A stretch of 54,498 nt of DNA from positions 1 through 54,498 of the forward strand of contig JAISKF010000046.1 in NCBI GenBank assembly GCA_031261005.1. Direction: 5' to 3'. The notes below the pieces were generated by a model. It ran no database searches. It was given only the letters and a program-made list of their open reading frames with translations, and was not told the origin of the DNA. Source of the DNA: Enterobacteriaceae bacterium (GTDB lineage Bacteria > Pseudomonadota > Gammaproteobacteria > Enterobacterales > Enterobacteriaceae). Positions 9,423 to 19,289 of the stretch are shown one piece after another. Position numbers and translations under genes: made by a program. How positions within the stretch are numbered: the first letter of the stretch is position 1; every line of letters begins with the position of its first letter.

Positions 9423-10784
9423 ATGTTAAACAGTCTATTACTGATTATTTTATTGATCGCCATAAGTTCTTTTTTCTCCTTTGCCGAAATTTCGCTTGCC
9501 GCCTCCAGAAAAATGCGGCTGAAAATGATGGTAGATGAGGGAAATGTGAACGCTGCGCGCGTATTAGAGTTACAAGCGACACCGGGTGTTTTCTTTACGG
9601 TGGTACAAATTGGCATTAATGCCGTCGCCATTTTAGGCGGTATCGTTGGTGACTCCGTGTTCTCTCCTTACTTATCTCACTTTTTCCAACAATTTTTTGA
9701 GCCGGAACTGTCTGAACAGCTCGGTTTTGTGATTTCATTCTCGATTGTCACCAGCTTGTTTATCTTACTTGCTGACTTAACGCCAAAACGCATCGGCATG
9801 ACCTCACCGGAAGCTGTCGCGGTGCGGATTATCAATCCAATGCGCTTATGTATCCTATTATTCCGCCCGTTGGTTTGGTTCTTTAACGGTATGGCAACGC
9901 TAATTTGCCGCTTATTTAATATCCCGATGGTACGTGATGACAACATCACTTCCGATGATGTTTATGCGGTATTTGAAGCCGGTGCGCTGGCGGGAGTATT
10001 GCGTAAACAAGAACACGAGTTGATCGAAAACGTTTTTGAGCTGGAATCACGTACTGTTCCCTCTTCCATGACCGCGCGTGAGCATGTGGTTTATTTTGAG
10101 CTGAATGAGCAAGAAGAAGAGATCAAAGACAAAATCGCTAACTATCCGCATTCAAAATTTTTGGTGTGCAATGGTTCTATCGACCAGATCGTCGGTTATG
10201 TCGATTCCAAAGATCTGCTGATCCGCGTGTTAAGCAATCAGAGTTTAGCGCTGACCATCAAAGGCGGTGTACAAATTCATACACCGCTGATCGTGCCGGA
10301 TACCTTAACGCTGTCAGAAACGCTGGAAAGTTTTAAACTCGCCGGTGAAGATTTTGCCGTTATTCTCAACGAATACGCGCTGGTGGTCGGTATCATCACG
10401 CTGAAAGATGTGATGACAACATTGATGGGCGATCTGATTGGTCCGGGACAAGAAGAGCAGATTGTAGCGCGTGATGAAAATTCATGGCTGATTGATGGCG
10501 TCACACCGATCGATGATGTTATCCGTGTGTTGTCGATTGATGATTTTCCGCAGTCAGAAAATTATGAAACCATCGGCGGTTTTATGATGTTTATGCTGCG
10601 TAAGATCCCAAAACGTACCGATTCGGTAAAATTTGCTGGTTACAAGTTTGAAGTCGTAGACATCGACAGCTACAAAATAGATCAACTACTCGTTACCCGA
10701 CTGCACGAACCCGTTATCGTCACTAGCGAAGAAGAAGCGATAAAAGATAAAAAAGAGAAGAAAGAAGAAAAATCAGCAGAGTAA
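9423..10784 (+). CDS. paeA: CNNM/CorC-family membrane protein PaeA (YtfL), polyamine exporter
   Basis: A 453-residue protein with an N-terminal CNNM (DUF21) membrane domain (about residues 1-190, four hydrophobic segments), a CBS-domain pair (about 200-330; LTLSETLESFKLAGEDFAVILNEY) and a C-terminal CorC/HlyC domain (about 345-430, WLIDGVTPIDDVIRVL). The last 20 residues are very Lys/Glu-rich. In E. coli and Salmonella, YtfL was renamed PaeA for export of cadaverine and putrescine in stationary phase. Its place between msrA and ytfK matches E. coli. Transcription probably starts from the promoter at 9259-9286 with a hairpin in the leader. Confidence 0.92.
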   Translation: MLNSLLLIILLIAISSFFSFAEISLAASRKMRLKMMVDEGNVNAARVLELQATPGVFFTVVQIGINAVAILGGIVGDSVFSPYLSHFFQQFFEPELSEQLGFVISFSIVTSLFILLADLTPKRIGMTSPEAVAVRIINPMRLCILLFRPLVWFFNGMATLICRLFNIPMVRDDNITSDDVYAVFEAGALAGVLRKQEHELIENVFELESRTVPSSMTAREHVVYFELNEQEEEIKDKIANYPHSKFLVCNGSIDQIVGYVDSKDLLIRVLSNQSLALTIKGGVQIHTPLIVPDTLTLSETLESFKLAGEDFAVILNEYALVVGIITLKDVMTTLMGDLIGPGQEEQIVARDENSWLIDGVTPIDDVIRVLSIDDFPQSENYETIGGFMMFMLRKIPKRTDSVKFAGYKFEVVDIDSYKIDQLLVTRLHEPVIVTSEEEAIKDKKEKKEEKSAE

Positions 10785-10792
10785 GCTGCTGC

Positions 10793-10872
10793 TATATTAT
10801 TACGATAAATTTCAAATAATTGTGTTGTTTTTTCGTAGGGGCGGCAACCTGCCGCCCGCTAAACAGCGACTA
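10793..10872 (-). repeat. Family-1 element, half copy B
   Basis: Reverse-oriented right arm (ATATTATTACGATAAATTTC, then AATAATTG) leading to one GTAG-headed GC hairpin and the start of the spacer; the second hairpin and both terminal repeats are missing. It lies between the convergent paeA and ytfK genes, beginning just after the paeA stop. Confidence 0.75.
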
Positions 10873-10909
10873 AAACAAAACAGCCATCTTTACATAGTAA
10901 AGATGGCTG
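10871..10909 (-). terminator. Terminator of ytfK
   Basis: A 13-bp perfect stem (10881-10893 with 10897-10909) with a 3-nt loop. On the minus strand it is followed by TTTTGTTTTAG, giving a good intrinsic terminator for ytfK; the strong hairpin may also block read-through from paeA. Confidence 0.85.
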
Positions 10910-10956
10910 GGCAGTTAACTATCTAATGATTAACTATTCACTCTTGTGTCTTTTCC

Positions 10957-11163
10957 TCAAGCAAACTGAGCACGTAATCCTTGTACTTCACGGTTAACTT
11001 CTGTCATGACACTAAAGTGAATTTTATCGCTCACTTTTGGAAGCAGAATTTTCCCCATGTCAAACTCAAATGCACCGATACCCTTGATGTAGAGCCTGCC
11101 ACGAAAAAGCGTCTTCACATATAGCGCAATCCGCTGCGGATTGTAGCTAGAGAAGATTTTCAT
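10957..11163 (-). CDS. ytfK: YtfK, DUF1107 stringent-response modulator
   Basis: A 68-residue protein matching E. coli YtfK (DUF1107): [20 protein letters not shown] start, [13 protein letters not shown] core and a VQGLRAQ tail. In E. coli YtfK binds SpoT and promotes (p)ppGpp synthesis during phosphate or fatty-acid starvation. ATG at 11163 is preceded by GGAGG on the minus strand. I found no clear Pho box upstream. Order paeA/ytfK/cysQ is as in E. coli apart from missing ytfJ. Confidence 0.93.
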   Translation of the reverse strand: MKIFSSYNPQRIALYVKTLFRGRLYIKGIGAFEFDMGKILLPKVSDKIHFSVMTEVNREVQGLRAQFA

Positions 11164-11373
11164 TTCACGTCCTCCATAGTTATTTCAGATCAACGCCGCA
11201 ATCTGACTTCATAGTTAACACAATTTTTAGACAGTACGCATACCTCTTTAATCTTATTTACACTCGCCGATAAAATCTTAGTAAAGCATGCGTCCGAATG
11301 ACTATAGGACAAAATCTAAAATTCATCGAAGAAAAATCCAGAAAAAATCATTAAATTAATATTTATCGCTAAA

Positions 11374-12150
11374 TTAACTTAATTTACTCTTTGGATTTGC
11401 CGACACATAAAAACCCGGATTGAGGAATGACTCCGCTGGCGCATAACTAAGCGGAATATCGTCCCAGTTATTCACTTGCAAACCAGCTGCCAATACAACG
11501 GCATGTCCTGCGGCAGTATCCCAAATACAAGTTGGTCCAAAGCGCGGATAAATCTGTGCGCTGCCTTCCGCGACCAGACAAAATTTTAATGATGAACCAA
11601 CCGCTGTAGTTTCATAATGACCGAGAGATGCCAAAAATTGCTCCAGCTTTTCATCCCGATGTGAGCGGCTACATACAACCTTTGGCGGGTAAGCAATATG
11701 AGCAGCAATAGCCTGACGCTCGCCTGCGGTTTCTTTCCAAACACGGTTACCCTCTGCGGCATACAACACGTCCAATACTGGCGCATATACCACACCCATC
11801 ACCGGAACACCCTGCTCAATCAGCGCAATATTAACGGTGAACTCACCATTGCGATTCAGAAATTCTTTCGTTCCGTCCAGCGGATCAACTAACCAATAGC
11901 GTTGCCAGTAACGGCGCTCTTGCCAGTCCTGCGGAGACTCTTCTGACAGCACAGGAATATCCGGCGTTAATGCCGATAAACCAGCGACAATAATCCGATG
12001 CGCGGCAAGATCAGCAGCCGTAACTGGTGAGCTATCCGATTTGAAATTCGCCTCAACTGGTTTATCCCCATGATAAACAACCATGATCGCTGCTCCAGCT
12101 TCACGGGATAACTGACAAATCGCCTCTAGCGTTTCGGATACCTGAATCAT
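11374..12150 (-). CDS. cysQ: 3'(2'),5'-bisphosphate nucleotidase CysQ
   Basis: A 258-residue inositol-monophosphatase-fold enzyme that converts 3'-phosphoadenosine 5'-phosphate to AMP, removing the inhibitory by-product of sulfate assimilation. Metal-binding motifs are visible: LSEES (about residue 70), the DPLDGTKEF block (about 89-97) and [11 protein letters not shown] near the C-terminus. Length fits the family (E. coli 246 aa) with a slightly longer tail. A full family-1 repeat begins 32 bp upstream of its start codon, so its promoter may lie in or next to that element. Confidence 0.95.
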   Translation of the reverse strand: MIQVSETLEAICQLSREAGAAIMVVYHGDKPVEANFKSDSSPVTAADLAAHRIIVAGLSALTPDIPVLSEESPQDWQERRYWQRYWLVDPLDGTKEFLNRNGEFTVNIALIEQGVPVMGVVYAPVLDVLYAAEGNRVWKETAGERQAIAAHIAYPPKVVCSRSHRDEKLEQFLASLGHYETTAVGSSLKFCLVAEGSAQIYPRFGPTCIWDTAAGHAVVLAAGLQVNNWDDIPLSYAPAESFLNPGFYVSANPKSKLS

Positions 12151-12181
12151 AATTAATACCTGCTGTTGGAATAAAAGTGAC

Positions 12182-12384
12182 TTAACCTGAGATTTGGATA
12201 AGTATATGGTAAAAATATAGGTTAATAGATTGATAATAAATAATAATTTGTAGGGGCGGCAATCTGCCGCCCGTTGATTTCGCCGTGGTTTGGCGGGCGG
12301 CAGATTGCCGCCCCTACGAAAAAATCACATCATTATTTGAAATTTATCGTAATAATATAGCTACTTATCCGAACATTAGGTTAA
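12182..12384 (+). repeat. Family-1 REPIN/MITE-like element, full-length copy C (best preserved)
   Basis: A 203-bp element. The 23-bp ends are imperfect inverted repeats matching at about 19 positions (TTAACCT at the left edge; GGATAAGTA inside). Two GC-rich hairpins, each with stem GGGCGGCA / TGCCGCCC and a 3-nt loop, are arranged head to head, one starting GTAG and the other ending CTAC; together they form a still larger palindrome. AT-rich arms (GATTGATAATAAATAATAAT left, ATTTGAAATTTATCGTAATA right) are conserved between copies. No ORF is inside. It is the reference copy for the family and lies between cysQ and the DASS gene. Confidence 0.9.
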
Positions 12385-12432
12385 TTTATCGGACGAGAGA
12401 TTTTGCTACGCAACACAGCGCGGACTAGCAAA

Positions 12433-12469
12433 AAAAATCCGTAACCAGAAAATCTGATTACGGATTTTT
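12433..12469 (-). terminator. Terminator of the DASS transporter
   Basis: Stem AAAAATCCGTAA / TTACGGATTTTT (12433-12444 with 12458-12469). It ends in a run of T on the minus strand after the transporter gene, and is also T-rich on the plus strand. Confidence 0.85.
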
Positions 12470-12504
12470 CATTTCTTATATTAGTTGTATTAGTCGCTGA
12501 TAAA

Positions 12505-13977
12505 TCACCAGTAACCTAAGACTTTCCACCATACACCGCCGACAACAATCCAGATAATGATGTTAACGACACTGAGGATAAATCCGGTTTTCCACCACTC
12601 GCCTAATGTCGCATAGCCGGAGCCAAAGATGATCGGCGCTGTACCTGTACCATAGTGAGTTAAAGACATCATCAGTGATGAGCCGAAACCTAACAGCAGA
12701 CCTAACAGCAACGGAGGCGCGCCTAATGCCAGACCAGCGGCAAAGAAAGCAGCGAACATTGCGGTAATGTGAGCGGTGGTACTGGCGAAGAAGTAATGTG
12801 AGTAGACGTAAACCAGAAGCAACAAAATCGTTGCACCGATCCAGCCCATACCCAGTCCTGCAATCGCGCCGCCAACTGTTTGAGATAACCAAGTGATCAG
12901 ACCGAGTTTACCGAGGAATGTTGCCATCATCACCAGCGCGGAGAACCAAACAACGGTGTCCCATGCGCCTTTGCATTTCAGCATATCGTCCCAGCTTAAT
13001 ACGCCAGTCATCAGCAAAATACCCAGACCGATGAAAGCAGCCGTTGTCGGGTTAACTGTCCAGCTCGCACCAAAGATAAACGCCGGAATACCTGCCCACA
13101 TGACCAGCAGCAAACCAAATACGCCCAGTGTGATTTTTTCAGGCAGCGTAATCGCACCCAACTCTTTCAGCTTCTCTTTAGCAAAAACTGGCGCATTCGG
13201 CGTACTCTTGATTTCAGGCGGATACAGCCAGTAAACCACGATTGGCAGCACAATCAGCGAAACAATCGCCGGTGCTAATGCCGCGATTGCCCACATACCC
13301 CAACTTAACTCGATGCTTGGATCAGTACCTTTCATAATCAGGCTGACGATCAATGGGTTAGGAGCAGTTGCCGTGATAAACATCGCCGAGGTGATCGGGT
13401 TAATGTTGTAATTCACTAAAGCGAGATAACGACCGATTTTTCCTGCTGTGCCAAGCTCCGGTTTGGAATCGTAGCTATCTGCGATTGAACGCATAATCGG
13501 GTGAATAATACCGCCCCCACGCGCGGTATTACTTGGTGTTACCGGCGCTAGCGTGGTTTCTGCAATCGCCAGTGCGTAGGCAATACCCAGTGTTTTTTTA
13601 CCAAACAGCGAAATAAAGTAATAACCGATACGTGCGCCAAGCCCAGTTTTATTCAGGCTTTGCGATACCATGATGGAAATACCAATCAGCCAGATTAAGC
13701 TGTTAGAAAAACCGCTCAGTGCATCGTCCAGCGCTTTACCGGCTTTCCCCGGATTAGTCACTTGCGTTAAAGCAACTAAAGCGATAGCGACAATTGAAAT
13801 CGCGCCGATTGGCAATGCTTTGCCGATAATCGCGGCGATAGTACCAACAAACAGCGCTAACAGATGCCATGCGTTGGGCGTAACACCCTCAGGGACTGGA
13901 ATCACAAACCAAATAAGCAACGTGATCACAATCGCGATAAGGGACGGAACTGGTTTTAAAGGAGTCATTTTACCCAT
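12505..13977 (-). CDS. DASS-family (SLC13, CitT/TtdT/YbhI-like) dicarboxylate transporter
   Basis: A 490-residue inner-membrane carrier with about 12 hydrophobic segments. Family landmarks are APVTPSNTARGGGIIHPI in the first half and SLTHYGTGTAPIIFGSGY near the C-terminus. The latter corresponds to the PYATGPSPIYYGSGY signature of E. coli TtdT. Members move C4-C6 di- and tricarboxylates (succinate, tartrate, citrate, 2-oxoglutarate) by symport or antiport; the exact substrate is open. ATG at 13977 has GGAA about 6 nt upstream; an upstream TTG at 13998 is less likely. It is monocistronic between glyS and cysQ. E. coli has no such gene at this junction. Confidence 0.85.
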   Translation of the reverse strand: MGKMTPLKPVPSLIAIVITLLIWFVIPVPEGVTPNAWHLLALFVGTIAAIIGKALPIGAISIVAIALVALTQVTNPGKAGKALDDALSGFSNSLIWLIGISIMVSQSLNKTGLGARIGYYFISLFGKKTLGIAYALAIAETTLAPVTPSNTARGGGIIHPIMRSIADSYDSKPELGTAGKIGRYLALVNYNINPITSAMFITATAPNPLIVSLIMKGTDPSIELSWGMWAIAALAPAIVSLIVLPIVVYWLYPPEIKSTPNAPVFAKEKLKELGAITLPEKITLGVFGLLLVMWAGIPAFIFGASWTVNPTTAAFIGLGILLMTGVLSWDDMLKCKGAWDTVVWFSALVMMATFLGKLGLITWLSQTVGGAIAGLGMGWIGATILLLLVYVYSHYFFASTTAHITAMFAAFFAAGLALGAPPLLLGLLLGFGSSLMMSLTHYGTGTAPIIFGSGYATLGEWWKTGFILSVVNIIIWIVVGGVWWKVLGYW

Positions 13978-14327
13978 AACAATTTCCACTCTATCCAAAC
14001 AGAATCATATCTCAGAAACAAGAGAGATAAGCGGAGGCAAGGTACTGCCTTTTTCTTATTAACCAAACAATATCATCAAACAAACAGCAGCTAATCGGGG
14101 GGAACTTCCCCGCGCTTCCAATAATCACCCCAGAAATTACTGATACTGAAACGTTCCGGCAGCCGATCACTGGCAAAATCATCGTACTATTTTTAAACGG
14201 GAAAAAAAGTTCAGGAAACTTAAAACGTGATGGCAATAACTAAAACAGAGGGAAATTTAGGTGTCATACCTAAAAATAGATAGACACCTAATTATTAAGG
14301 GAAATAATTAAATTAATAAAGAAAATA
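13978..14327. other. Gene-free stretch between glyS and the DASS gene
   Basis: 350 bp without a credible gene. It holds an inverted repeat, TTAGGTGTC (14257-14265) with GACACCTAA (14283-14291), about 40 bp beyond the glyS stop. This could act as a weak terminator of glyQS, but it has no clear T run. The DASS promoter should lie at the other end; no clear boxes are visible. Confidence 0.45.
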
Positions 14328-16400
14328 TTAACCATTAAGCAGCGAAATATCCGCCACTCTCAAGAACAGATCTCGCAGTTGATTTAACAATGTCAGACGA
14401 TTAATTCGCAAGGCATCATCTTTATCCATCACCATAACTTTATCGAAAAACGCATCGATATATTCACGCAGATCCGCCAGCTCAACCAATGCTTCCTGAT
14501 AACGACCCGCAGCAAACAGCGGCTCTAATTTATCGCGCAGCACGGTGACTTGCGTTGCCAGATGAATTTCTGCCGGTTCTTTTAACAGCGCCGGATCAGT
14601 GCGGTCTTGCAGCTTATCTTCTGATTTAGACAGAATATTGGAGACACGTTTATTGGCTTCTGCCAGTGACGATGCCGCATCTAAGGTACGGAAATGTGAT
14701 ACCGCTTTCACGCGCGCATCAAAATCAGCCGGTTTGGTTGGACGACGCGCCAGCACGGACAGAATCACATCAACACTGAAACCAACGTCCTGATACCACG
14801 CACGGAAACGCGCGAGCATAAACTCAACCACGTCATCAACCACTTTGGCATTCGTCAGCTTGTTACCGTATAAACGCACAGCTTCTTCGGTTAACGCTGC
14901 CAGATCTAACGGCAGATTTTTCTCAACGATAATACGCAGCACGCCCAATGCAGCACGGCGCAGCGCGAATGGATCTTTATCGCCTTTCGGGTGCTGACCA
15001 ATGCCAAAAATACCGGCTAAGGTATCCATCTTATCAGCAATCGCTACCGCACAAGCCACCAGCGAATTTGGCAGATCATCACCGGCAAAACGCGGCATAT
15101 ACTGTTCATTGAGCGCAACGGCGACATCTTCATCTTCGCCGTCGATACGCGCATAGTGCATACCCATCACGCCTTGCGTATCGGTGAATTCAAACACCAT
15201 ATTGGTCATCAAATCGCACTTAGACAGCAGACCCGCGCGCGTGGCTTTATTCACATCAGCGCCGATTTGTTTAGCAATCCAACCCGCTAAAGTTTCAATA
15301 CGGCTGGTTTTATCTCGCAACGTACCAAGCTGTTGCTGGAACAACACGGTTTCCAGACGCGGCAGACGATCTTCCAAACGCTGTTTACGGTCAGTATTAA
15401 AGAAGAACTCGGCATCAGCCAGACGCGGACGCACCACTTTTTCGTTACCAGAAATGATCTGCTGCGGATCTTTCGACTCAATATTGGTGACAAAAATAAA
15501 GTTAGGCATTAAAGCGCCTTGTGCATCATACACAGGGAAATATTTCTGATCCCCTTTCATGGTGTACACCAGCGCTTCGGACGGAACAGCTAAGAATTTT
15601 TCTTCAAATTTCGCCGTTAAAACGACGGGCCATTCCACCAGAGAAGTGACCTCTTCCAGCAGGCTTTCGCTAATATCCGCAATACCGCCCAGCTTCGCTG
15701 CCGCTGCTTCCGCATCGCGCTTGATCAGCACTTTACGAGTCGCAAAATCAGCAATAACTTTACCGCGCTCGCGCAAAATAACCGGATACTGATCGGCATT
15801 TTCGATAGTGAATTCTGCTTCACCCATAAAGCGATGACCGCGAATAGTACGTGCAGACTCAATACCCAAAATCGTTCCGGCGATTAACTCGCTGCCGTAT
15901 AACATGGTGACAGTGTGAACCGGACGAATAAACTGTGTCTCTTTATCGCCCCAACGCATAGGTTTCGGGATTGGCAGTTTAGCAAGTGACTGCGCGACCA
16001 GATCCGCCAGCAGCGCTTGCACCGGCTGACCTTTAACCTGAGCGCGATACAACAGCCATTCGCCTTTATCTGTCACCAGACGCTCCGCCTGATCAACTGT
16101 AATACCGCAACCGCGCGCCCAGCCCTCAGCCGCTTTGCTTGGTTTACCTGCACCGTCAAATGCCTGAGCAATCGCCGGACCGCGTTTTTCAACTTCACGA
16201 TCGGGTTGAGAGGCGTTCAGCGCAATCACTTTCAGCGCCAGACGGCGCGGCGCGGCGAACCACTCGACGCCGCCATGTATCAAATTGGCGTTATCCAGTT
16301 CAGCGATGAAATTTGCTGCAAAAGATTCGGCAAGAGAACGAAGTGCCTTTGGTGGCAGTTCTTCCGTGCCGATTTCCACAAGGAAAGTTTGTTCAGTCAT
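14328..16400 (-). CDS. glyS: Glycyl-tRNA synthetase beta subunit
   Basis: A 690-residue protein matching bacterial GlyS: it begins [19 protein letters not shown], has the tRNA-synthetase beta core ([11 protein letters not shown]) and a C-terminal anticodon-binding region ([19 protein letters not shown]). It forms the alpha2beta2 enzyme with GlyQ that charges tRNA-Gly. Its ATG lies 10 bp beyond the glyQ stop on the same strand, so the two are co-transcribed. Full length (E. coli 689 aa). Confidence 0.98.
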   Translation of the reverse strand: MTEQTFLVEIGTEELPPKALRSLAESFAANFIAELDNANLIHGGVEWFAAPRRLALKVIALNASQPDREVEKRGPAIAQAFDGAGKPSKAAEGWARGCGITVDQAERLVTDKGEWLLYRAQVKGQPVQALLADLVAQSLAKLPIPKPMRWGDKETQFIRPVHTVTMLYGSELIAGTILGIESARTIRGHRFMGEAEFTIENADQYPVILRERGKVIADFATRKVLIKRDAEAAAAKLGGIADISESLLEEVTSLVEWPVVLTAKFEEKFLAVPSEALVYTMKGDQKYFPVYDAQGALMPNFIFVTNIESKDPQQIISGNEKVVRPRLADAEFFFNTDRKQRLEDRLPRLETVLFQQQLGTLRDKTSRIETLAGWIAKQIGADVNKATRAGLLSKCDLMTNMVFEFTDTQGVMGMHYARIDGEDEDVAVALNEQYMPRFAGDDLPNSLVACAVAIADKMDTLAGIFGIGQHPKGDKDPFALRRAALGVLRIIVEKNLPLDLAALTEEAVRLYGNKLTNAKVVDDVVEFMLARFRAWYQDVGFSVDVILSVLARRPTKPADFDARVKAVSHFRTLDAASSLAEANKRVSNILSKSEDKLQDRTDPALLKEPAEIHLATQVTVLRDKLEPLFAAGRYQEALVELADLREYIDAFFDKVMVMDKDDALRINRLTLLNQLRDLFLRVADISLLNG

Positions 16401-16409
16401 GGCCTTCTC

Positions 16410-17333
16410 TTAAACCTTTTTCTTATCTGAAGAGTGACACATAGGGAAACCTAACGCCTCGCGGGAAGCGTAATAGGCTTCCGCCACCGCTTTGGTTAAG
16501 GTACGAATTCGCAGAATATAGCGTTGACGCTCAGTAACGGAAATCGCCTTGCGTGCGTCCAGTAAGTTAAAACTGTGCGCCGCTTTCAAAATGCGTTCGT
16601 AAGCCGGTAACGGCAACGGCGTTTCCAGTGCTAACAGGCTTTGCGCTTCTTTTTCATACTGTTCAAAACAGGTGAACAGGAAGTCGGTTTCCGCATATTC
16701 AAAGTTGTAAGTCGATTGTTCCACTTCGTTTTGATGATAAATATCACCATACGTGGTTTTACCGAATGGACCATCGCTCCAGACCAGATCATAAACGCTG
16801 TCTACGCCTTGAATGTACATCGCCAAACGTTCCAGACCATAAGTGATCTCGCCGGTAACGGGTTTACATTCCAGACCGCCGACTTGCTGGAAGTAAGTAA
16901 ACTGCGTCACTTCCATACCATTCAGCCAGATTTCCCAGCCCAACCCCCAAGCGCCCAGCGTTGGGTTTTCCCAGTTGTCTTCGACAAAGCGAATATCATG
17001 AACCGTCGGATCTAACCCTAGCTCTCTCAGTGAGCCGAGATATAGCTCCTGAATATTGTCTGGCGAAGGTTTGATAATCACCTGAAATTGATAGTAATGC
17101 TGTAAACGGTTCGGGTTTTCACCATAACGACCATCGGTAGGACGGCGTGATGGCTGAACATAAGCCGCCGCAATCGGTTCCGGACCTAGCGCCCGTAAGC
17201 AAGTTATTGGGTGTGAGGTTCCTGCACCGACTTCCATATCCAGTGGTTGGACGATGGTACAGCCCTGACGCGACCAATAATCCTGTAATGTTAGGATTAA
17301 TCCTTGAAAGGTTTTAGTATCGAACTTCTGCAT
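16410..17333 (-). CDS. glyQ: Glycyl-tRNA synthetase alpha subunit
   Basis: A 307-residue class II synthetase catalytic subunit beginning [20 protein letters not shown], nearly identical to E. coli GlyQ, with GAGTSHP and [17 protein letters not shown] motifs of the active site. ATG at 17333 is chosen because all homologues start here; a GTG at 17348 would add five residues. Divergent from tag, with about 135 bp between the two start codons, and transcribed ahead of glyS. Confidence 0.98.
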   Translation of the reverse strand: MQKFDTKTFQGLILTLQDYWSRQGCTIVQPLDMEVGAGTSHPITCLRALGPEPIAAAYVQPSRRPTDGRYGENPNRLQHYYQFQVIIKPSPDNIQELYLGSLRELGLDPTVHDIRFVEDNWENPTLGAWGLGWEIWLNGMEVTQFTYFQQVGGLECKPVTGEITYGLERLAMYIQGVDSVYDLVWSDGPFGKTTYGDIYHQNEVEQSTYNFEYAETDFLFTCFEQYEKEAQSLLALETPLPLPAYERILKAAHSFNLLDARKAISVTERQRYILRIRTLTKAVAEAYYASREALGFPMCHSSDKKKV

Positions 17334-17468
17334 GTTGGATCCGCGCACGATAGAAATAAATAGGTAATTTGCAAGTATACCTATAGACGGCTAGATATAC
17401 AGATCTAATCCATATTGAGAGTAGGATTTTTTAAAAGTCATGAGACTTTTCATTTTAAGGAAATAAGT

Positions 17469-18038
17469 ATGCAACGCTGTAGCTGGGTAAATCAGGAGCC
17501 GCTTTATATCGCTTATCACGATAATGAATGGGGAAAACCGATCTATGACAATCACAAACTGTTTGAAAAGATTTGCCTTGAGGGGCAGCAAGCCGGTTTG
17601 TCGTGGATCACGGTACTGAAAAAACGTGAAACCTATCGCCAATGTTTTCATTATTTTGATCCGCAGAAAATCGCAGCGATGACCAGTGAAGATATTGACC
17701 GCTTGGTACAAAATGCCGGTTTAATTCGTCATCGGGGGAAATTAGAAGCGATCATCAGCAACGCGAAAGCCTATCTGACGATGCAGGAAAACGGTGAAGA
17801 TTTCTCCGCGTTTATCTGGTCATTTGTTGATCATCACCCTGTCGTGAATCATTTCTCCCTGAAAAATTTACAGAATTTTCCGACTTCAACACCAACCTCT
17901 GATGCGATGGCAAAAGCGCTGAAAAAACGCGGTTTTAAATTCGTCGGCACCACGATTTGTTATGCTTATATGCAGTCGATGGGGCTGGTTAACGACCATC
18001 TAATCGAATGTTTTTGTCACCCGGATCAACAAGAATAA
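17469..18038 (+). CDS. tag: DNA-3-methyladenine glycosylase I
   Basis: A 189-residue base-excision repair enzyme that removes 3-methyladenine from DNA. It starts MQRCSWVNQEPLYIAYHDNE, with the WGKPIYDNHKLFEKICLEGQQAGLSW segment, and His/Cys zinc ligands at the termini (Cys4 near the N-terminus, HLIECFCH at the C-terminus). ATG at 17469 follows AAGGA; the frame is open upstream to 17415 but lacks a binding site there. yiaC follows 13 bp later, the same pair as in E. coli. Confidence 0.96.
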   Translation: MQRCSWVNQEPLYIAYHDNEWGKPIYDNHKLFEKICLEGQQAGLSWITVLKKRETYRQCFHYFDPQKIAAMTSEDIDRLVQNAGLIRHRGKLEAIISNAKAYLTMQENGEDFSAFIWSFVDHHPVVNHFSLKNLQNFPTSTPTSDAMAKALKKRGFKFVGTTICYAYMQSMGLVNDHLIECFCHPDQQE

Positions 18039-18051
18039 GAAGCGACGCAAT

Positions 18052-18498
18052 ATGATCCGCCGTTATCAACCAGACGATATTGATGCTTTGATGCAGCTAT
18101 GGCTCACTACCACCATCGAAGCTCACCCTTTTATTGCAAAGGAATACTGGTTAGAAAGCGAACCGCTGGTACGTAATGTCTATATCCCCGACGCAACGAC
18201 ATGGGTTTATACCGATAATGGCAAAATCGGCGGTTTTATCAGTGTAATGGAACAACAATTTATCGGCGCATTATTCGTCGATGCCGCACTGCGCGGCAAG
18301 GGCATCGGTAAGGCGCTGATCAATCAAGTAAAAGAGGAATATCCCAAACTCTTGCTGGAAGTGTATAAAGAAAACACGCCAGCATTAGAGTTCTATCAAG
18401 CGATGAACTTCCAAATCGTCAGCGAACAACCGCACCCTGCAACGGCGCGGGTGACTTATATTATGGGGTGGGTGATGGATTTGAGGGGGTTATATTGA
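18052..18498 (+). CDS. yiaC: GNAT N-acetyltransferase YiaC
   Basis: A 148-residue GNAT-fold protein. The acetyl-CoA binding loop RGKGIGKAL (about residues 82-90) is clear, and LWLTTTIEAHPFI, LVRNVY and LLEVYKENTPALEFYQ match E. coli YiaC (146 aa). In E. coli YiaC is reported to acetylate protein lysines and to reduce motility when overexpressed. It follows tag closely and is probably translated from the same transcript. Confidence 0.9.
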   Translation: MIRRYQPDDIDALMQLWLTTTIEAHPFIAKEYWLESEPLVRNVYIPDATTWVYTDNGKIGGFISVMEQQFIGALFVDAALRGKGIGKALINQVKEEYPKLLLEVYKENTPALEFYQAMNFQIVSEQPHPATARVTYIMGWVMDLRGLY

Positions 18499-18511
18499 GC
18501 TTTTACATTTT

Positions 18512-19017
18512 TCATTCCTCATTTCCCTGTCTTATATCTTCCTCAAGTTCTGCAAACCGATCAAAATCACTTTTAAACAACCGATCCTGAACAATGCGAT
18601 ACTTTTCATATTCCGTTTCGGCATGGAGCTTTGCTTGTTCATGAGATATTTTCCCCGCGCCTATTAGGATTACCCAACAGATATAATCATCTGTAAGTTA
18701 TAGTGCATAATATTACGCGAAACCTGTCTATTTCCCTCCATTTGAACTATCCGGAAATTCCGGATAGTTGAGTTTTCATCCAATTCATTGTCAACAAAAA
18801 TTTTTATAATATGTTCATTAATTGTCCTAATATCCATATCATATAGTTCTGCCATCATCTTCTGCGTCAGCCAAATATTCTCCTCCTCATAGCGCATTTC
18901 TACACTTTCAGGATTATCACCCGTGCTGGCGATAAACGTTAAATATTCAGCGGCACTGCTTCGGATATTTTGAATGGCATTTAATTCACCAGAACCCGAT
19001 AATTGTTTAGATTTCAA
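18512..19017 (-). pseudogene. Remnant of a RhuM-family gene (internal deletion)
   Basis: The N-terminal part (18670-19017, 115 codons) has the RhuM signature: ENIWLTQKMMAELYDMDIRTINEHI, ELDENSTIRNFRIVQ, RQVSR and HYNLQMIISVG, then a stop. Intact homologues continue with VGYRV and more than 150 further residues. Directly downstream, in a different frame, is the family's C-terminal end: AGKISHEQAKLHAETEYEKYRIVQDRLFKSDFDRF, closing with TGA at 18512-18514. The middle is gone, so the gene is dead. RhuM-type genes are accessory, often found on islands. This is the only clearly accessory gene in the window, inserted between yiaC and ghrB. Confidence 0.85.
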
Positions 19018-19091
19018 ACCGTATATCCTTCATCATCATCAACAATGTTCTCTTTATCATTTTCTAGCTTATGCCAATTCACGCAATTTTC

Positions 19092-19108
19092 TCTCACCAA
19101 TGGTGAGA
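19092..19108. promoter_or_regulatory. Near-perfect palindrome upstream of the rhuM remnant
   Basis: TCTCACCA and TGGTGAGA separated by one A, followed on the plus strand by a T run. The spacing suits a dimeric repressor operator better than a hairpin, though CTCAC/GTGAG with a 5-nt loop could form. It lies about 75 bp upstream of the remnant's start codon. Confidence 0.35.
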
Positions 19109-19289
19109 ATTTTTTATTACTGGAATGATGTCCACAATTTGCTATGGATAATACTCAGTTTCTTTCCATTGTTATAATTTCTTCGTGGTGAATGTGACTC
19201 AAAAAACCCAAAAAACTGCCCATAATTTATCCGTTGTTATGCTACTGTTTGAGTAATCATGATCTCCATTCTGATTACGAGGTATGTAT

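Noticed and set aside
18974-19177. A 67-codon plus-strand frame overlapping the rhuM remnant
   Set aside because: It reads through the antisense of the remnant and the palindrome; no binding site.
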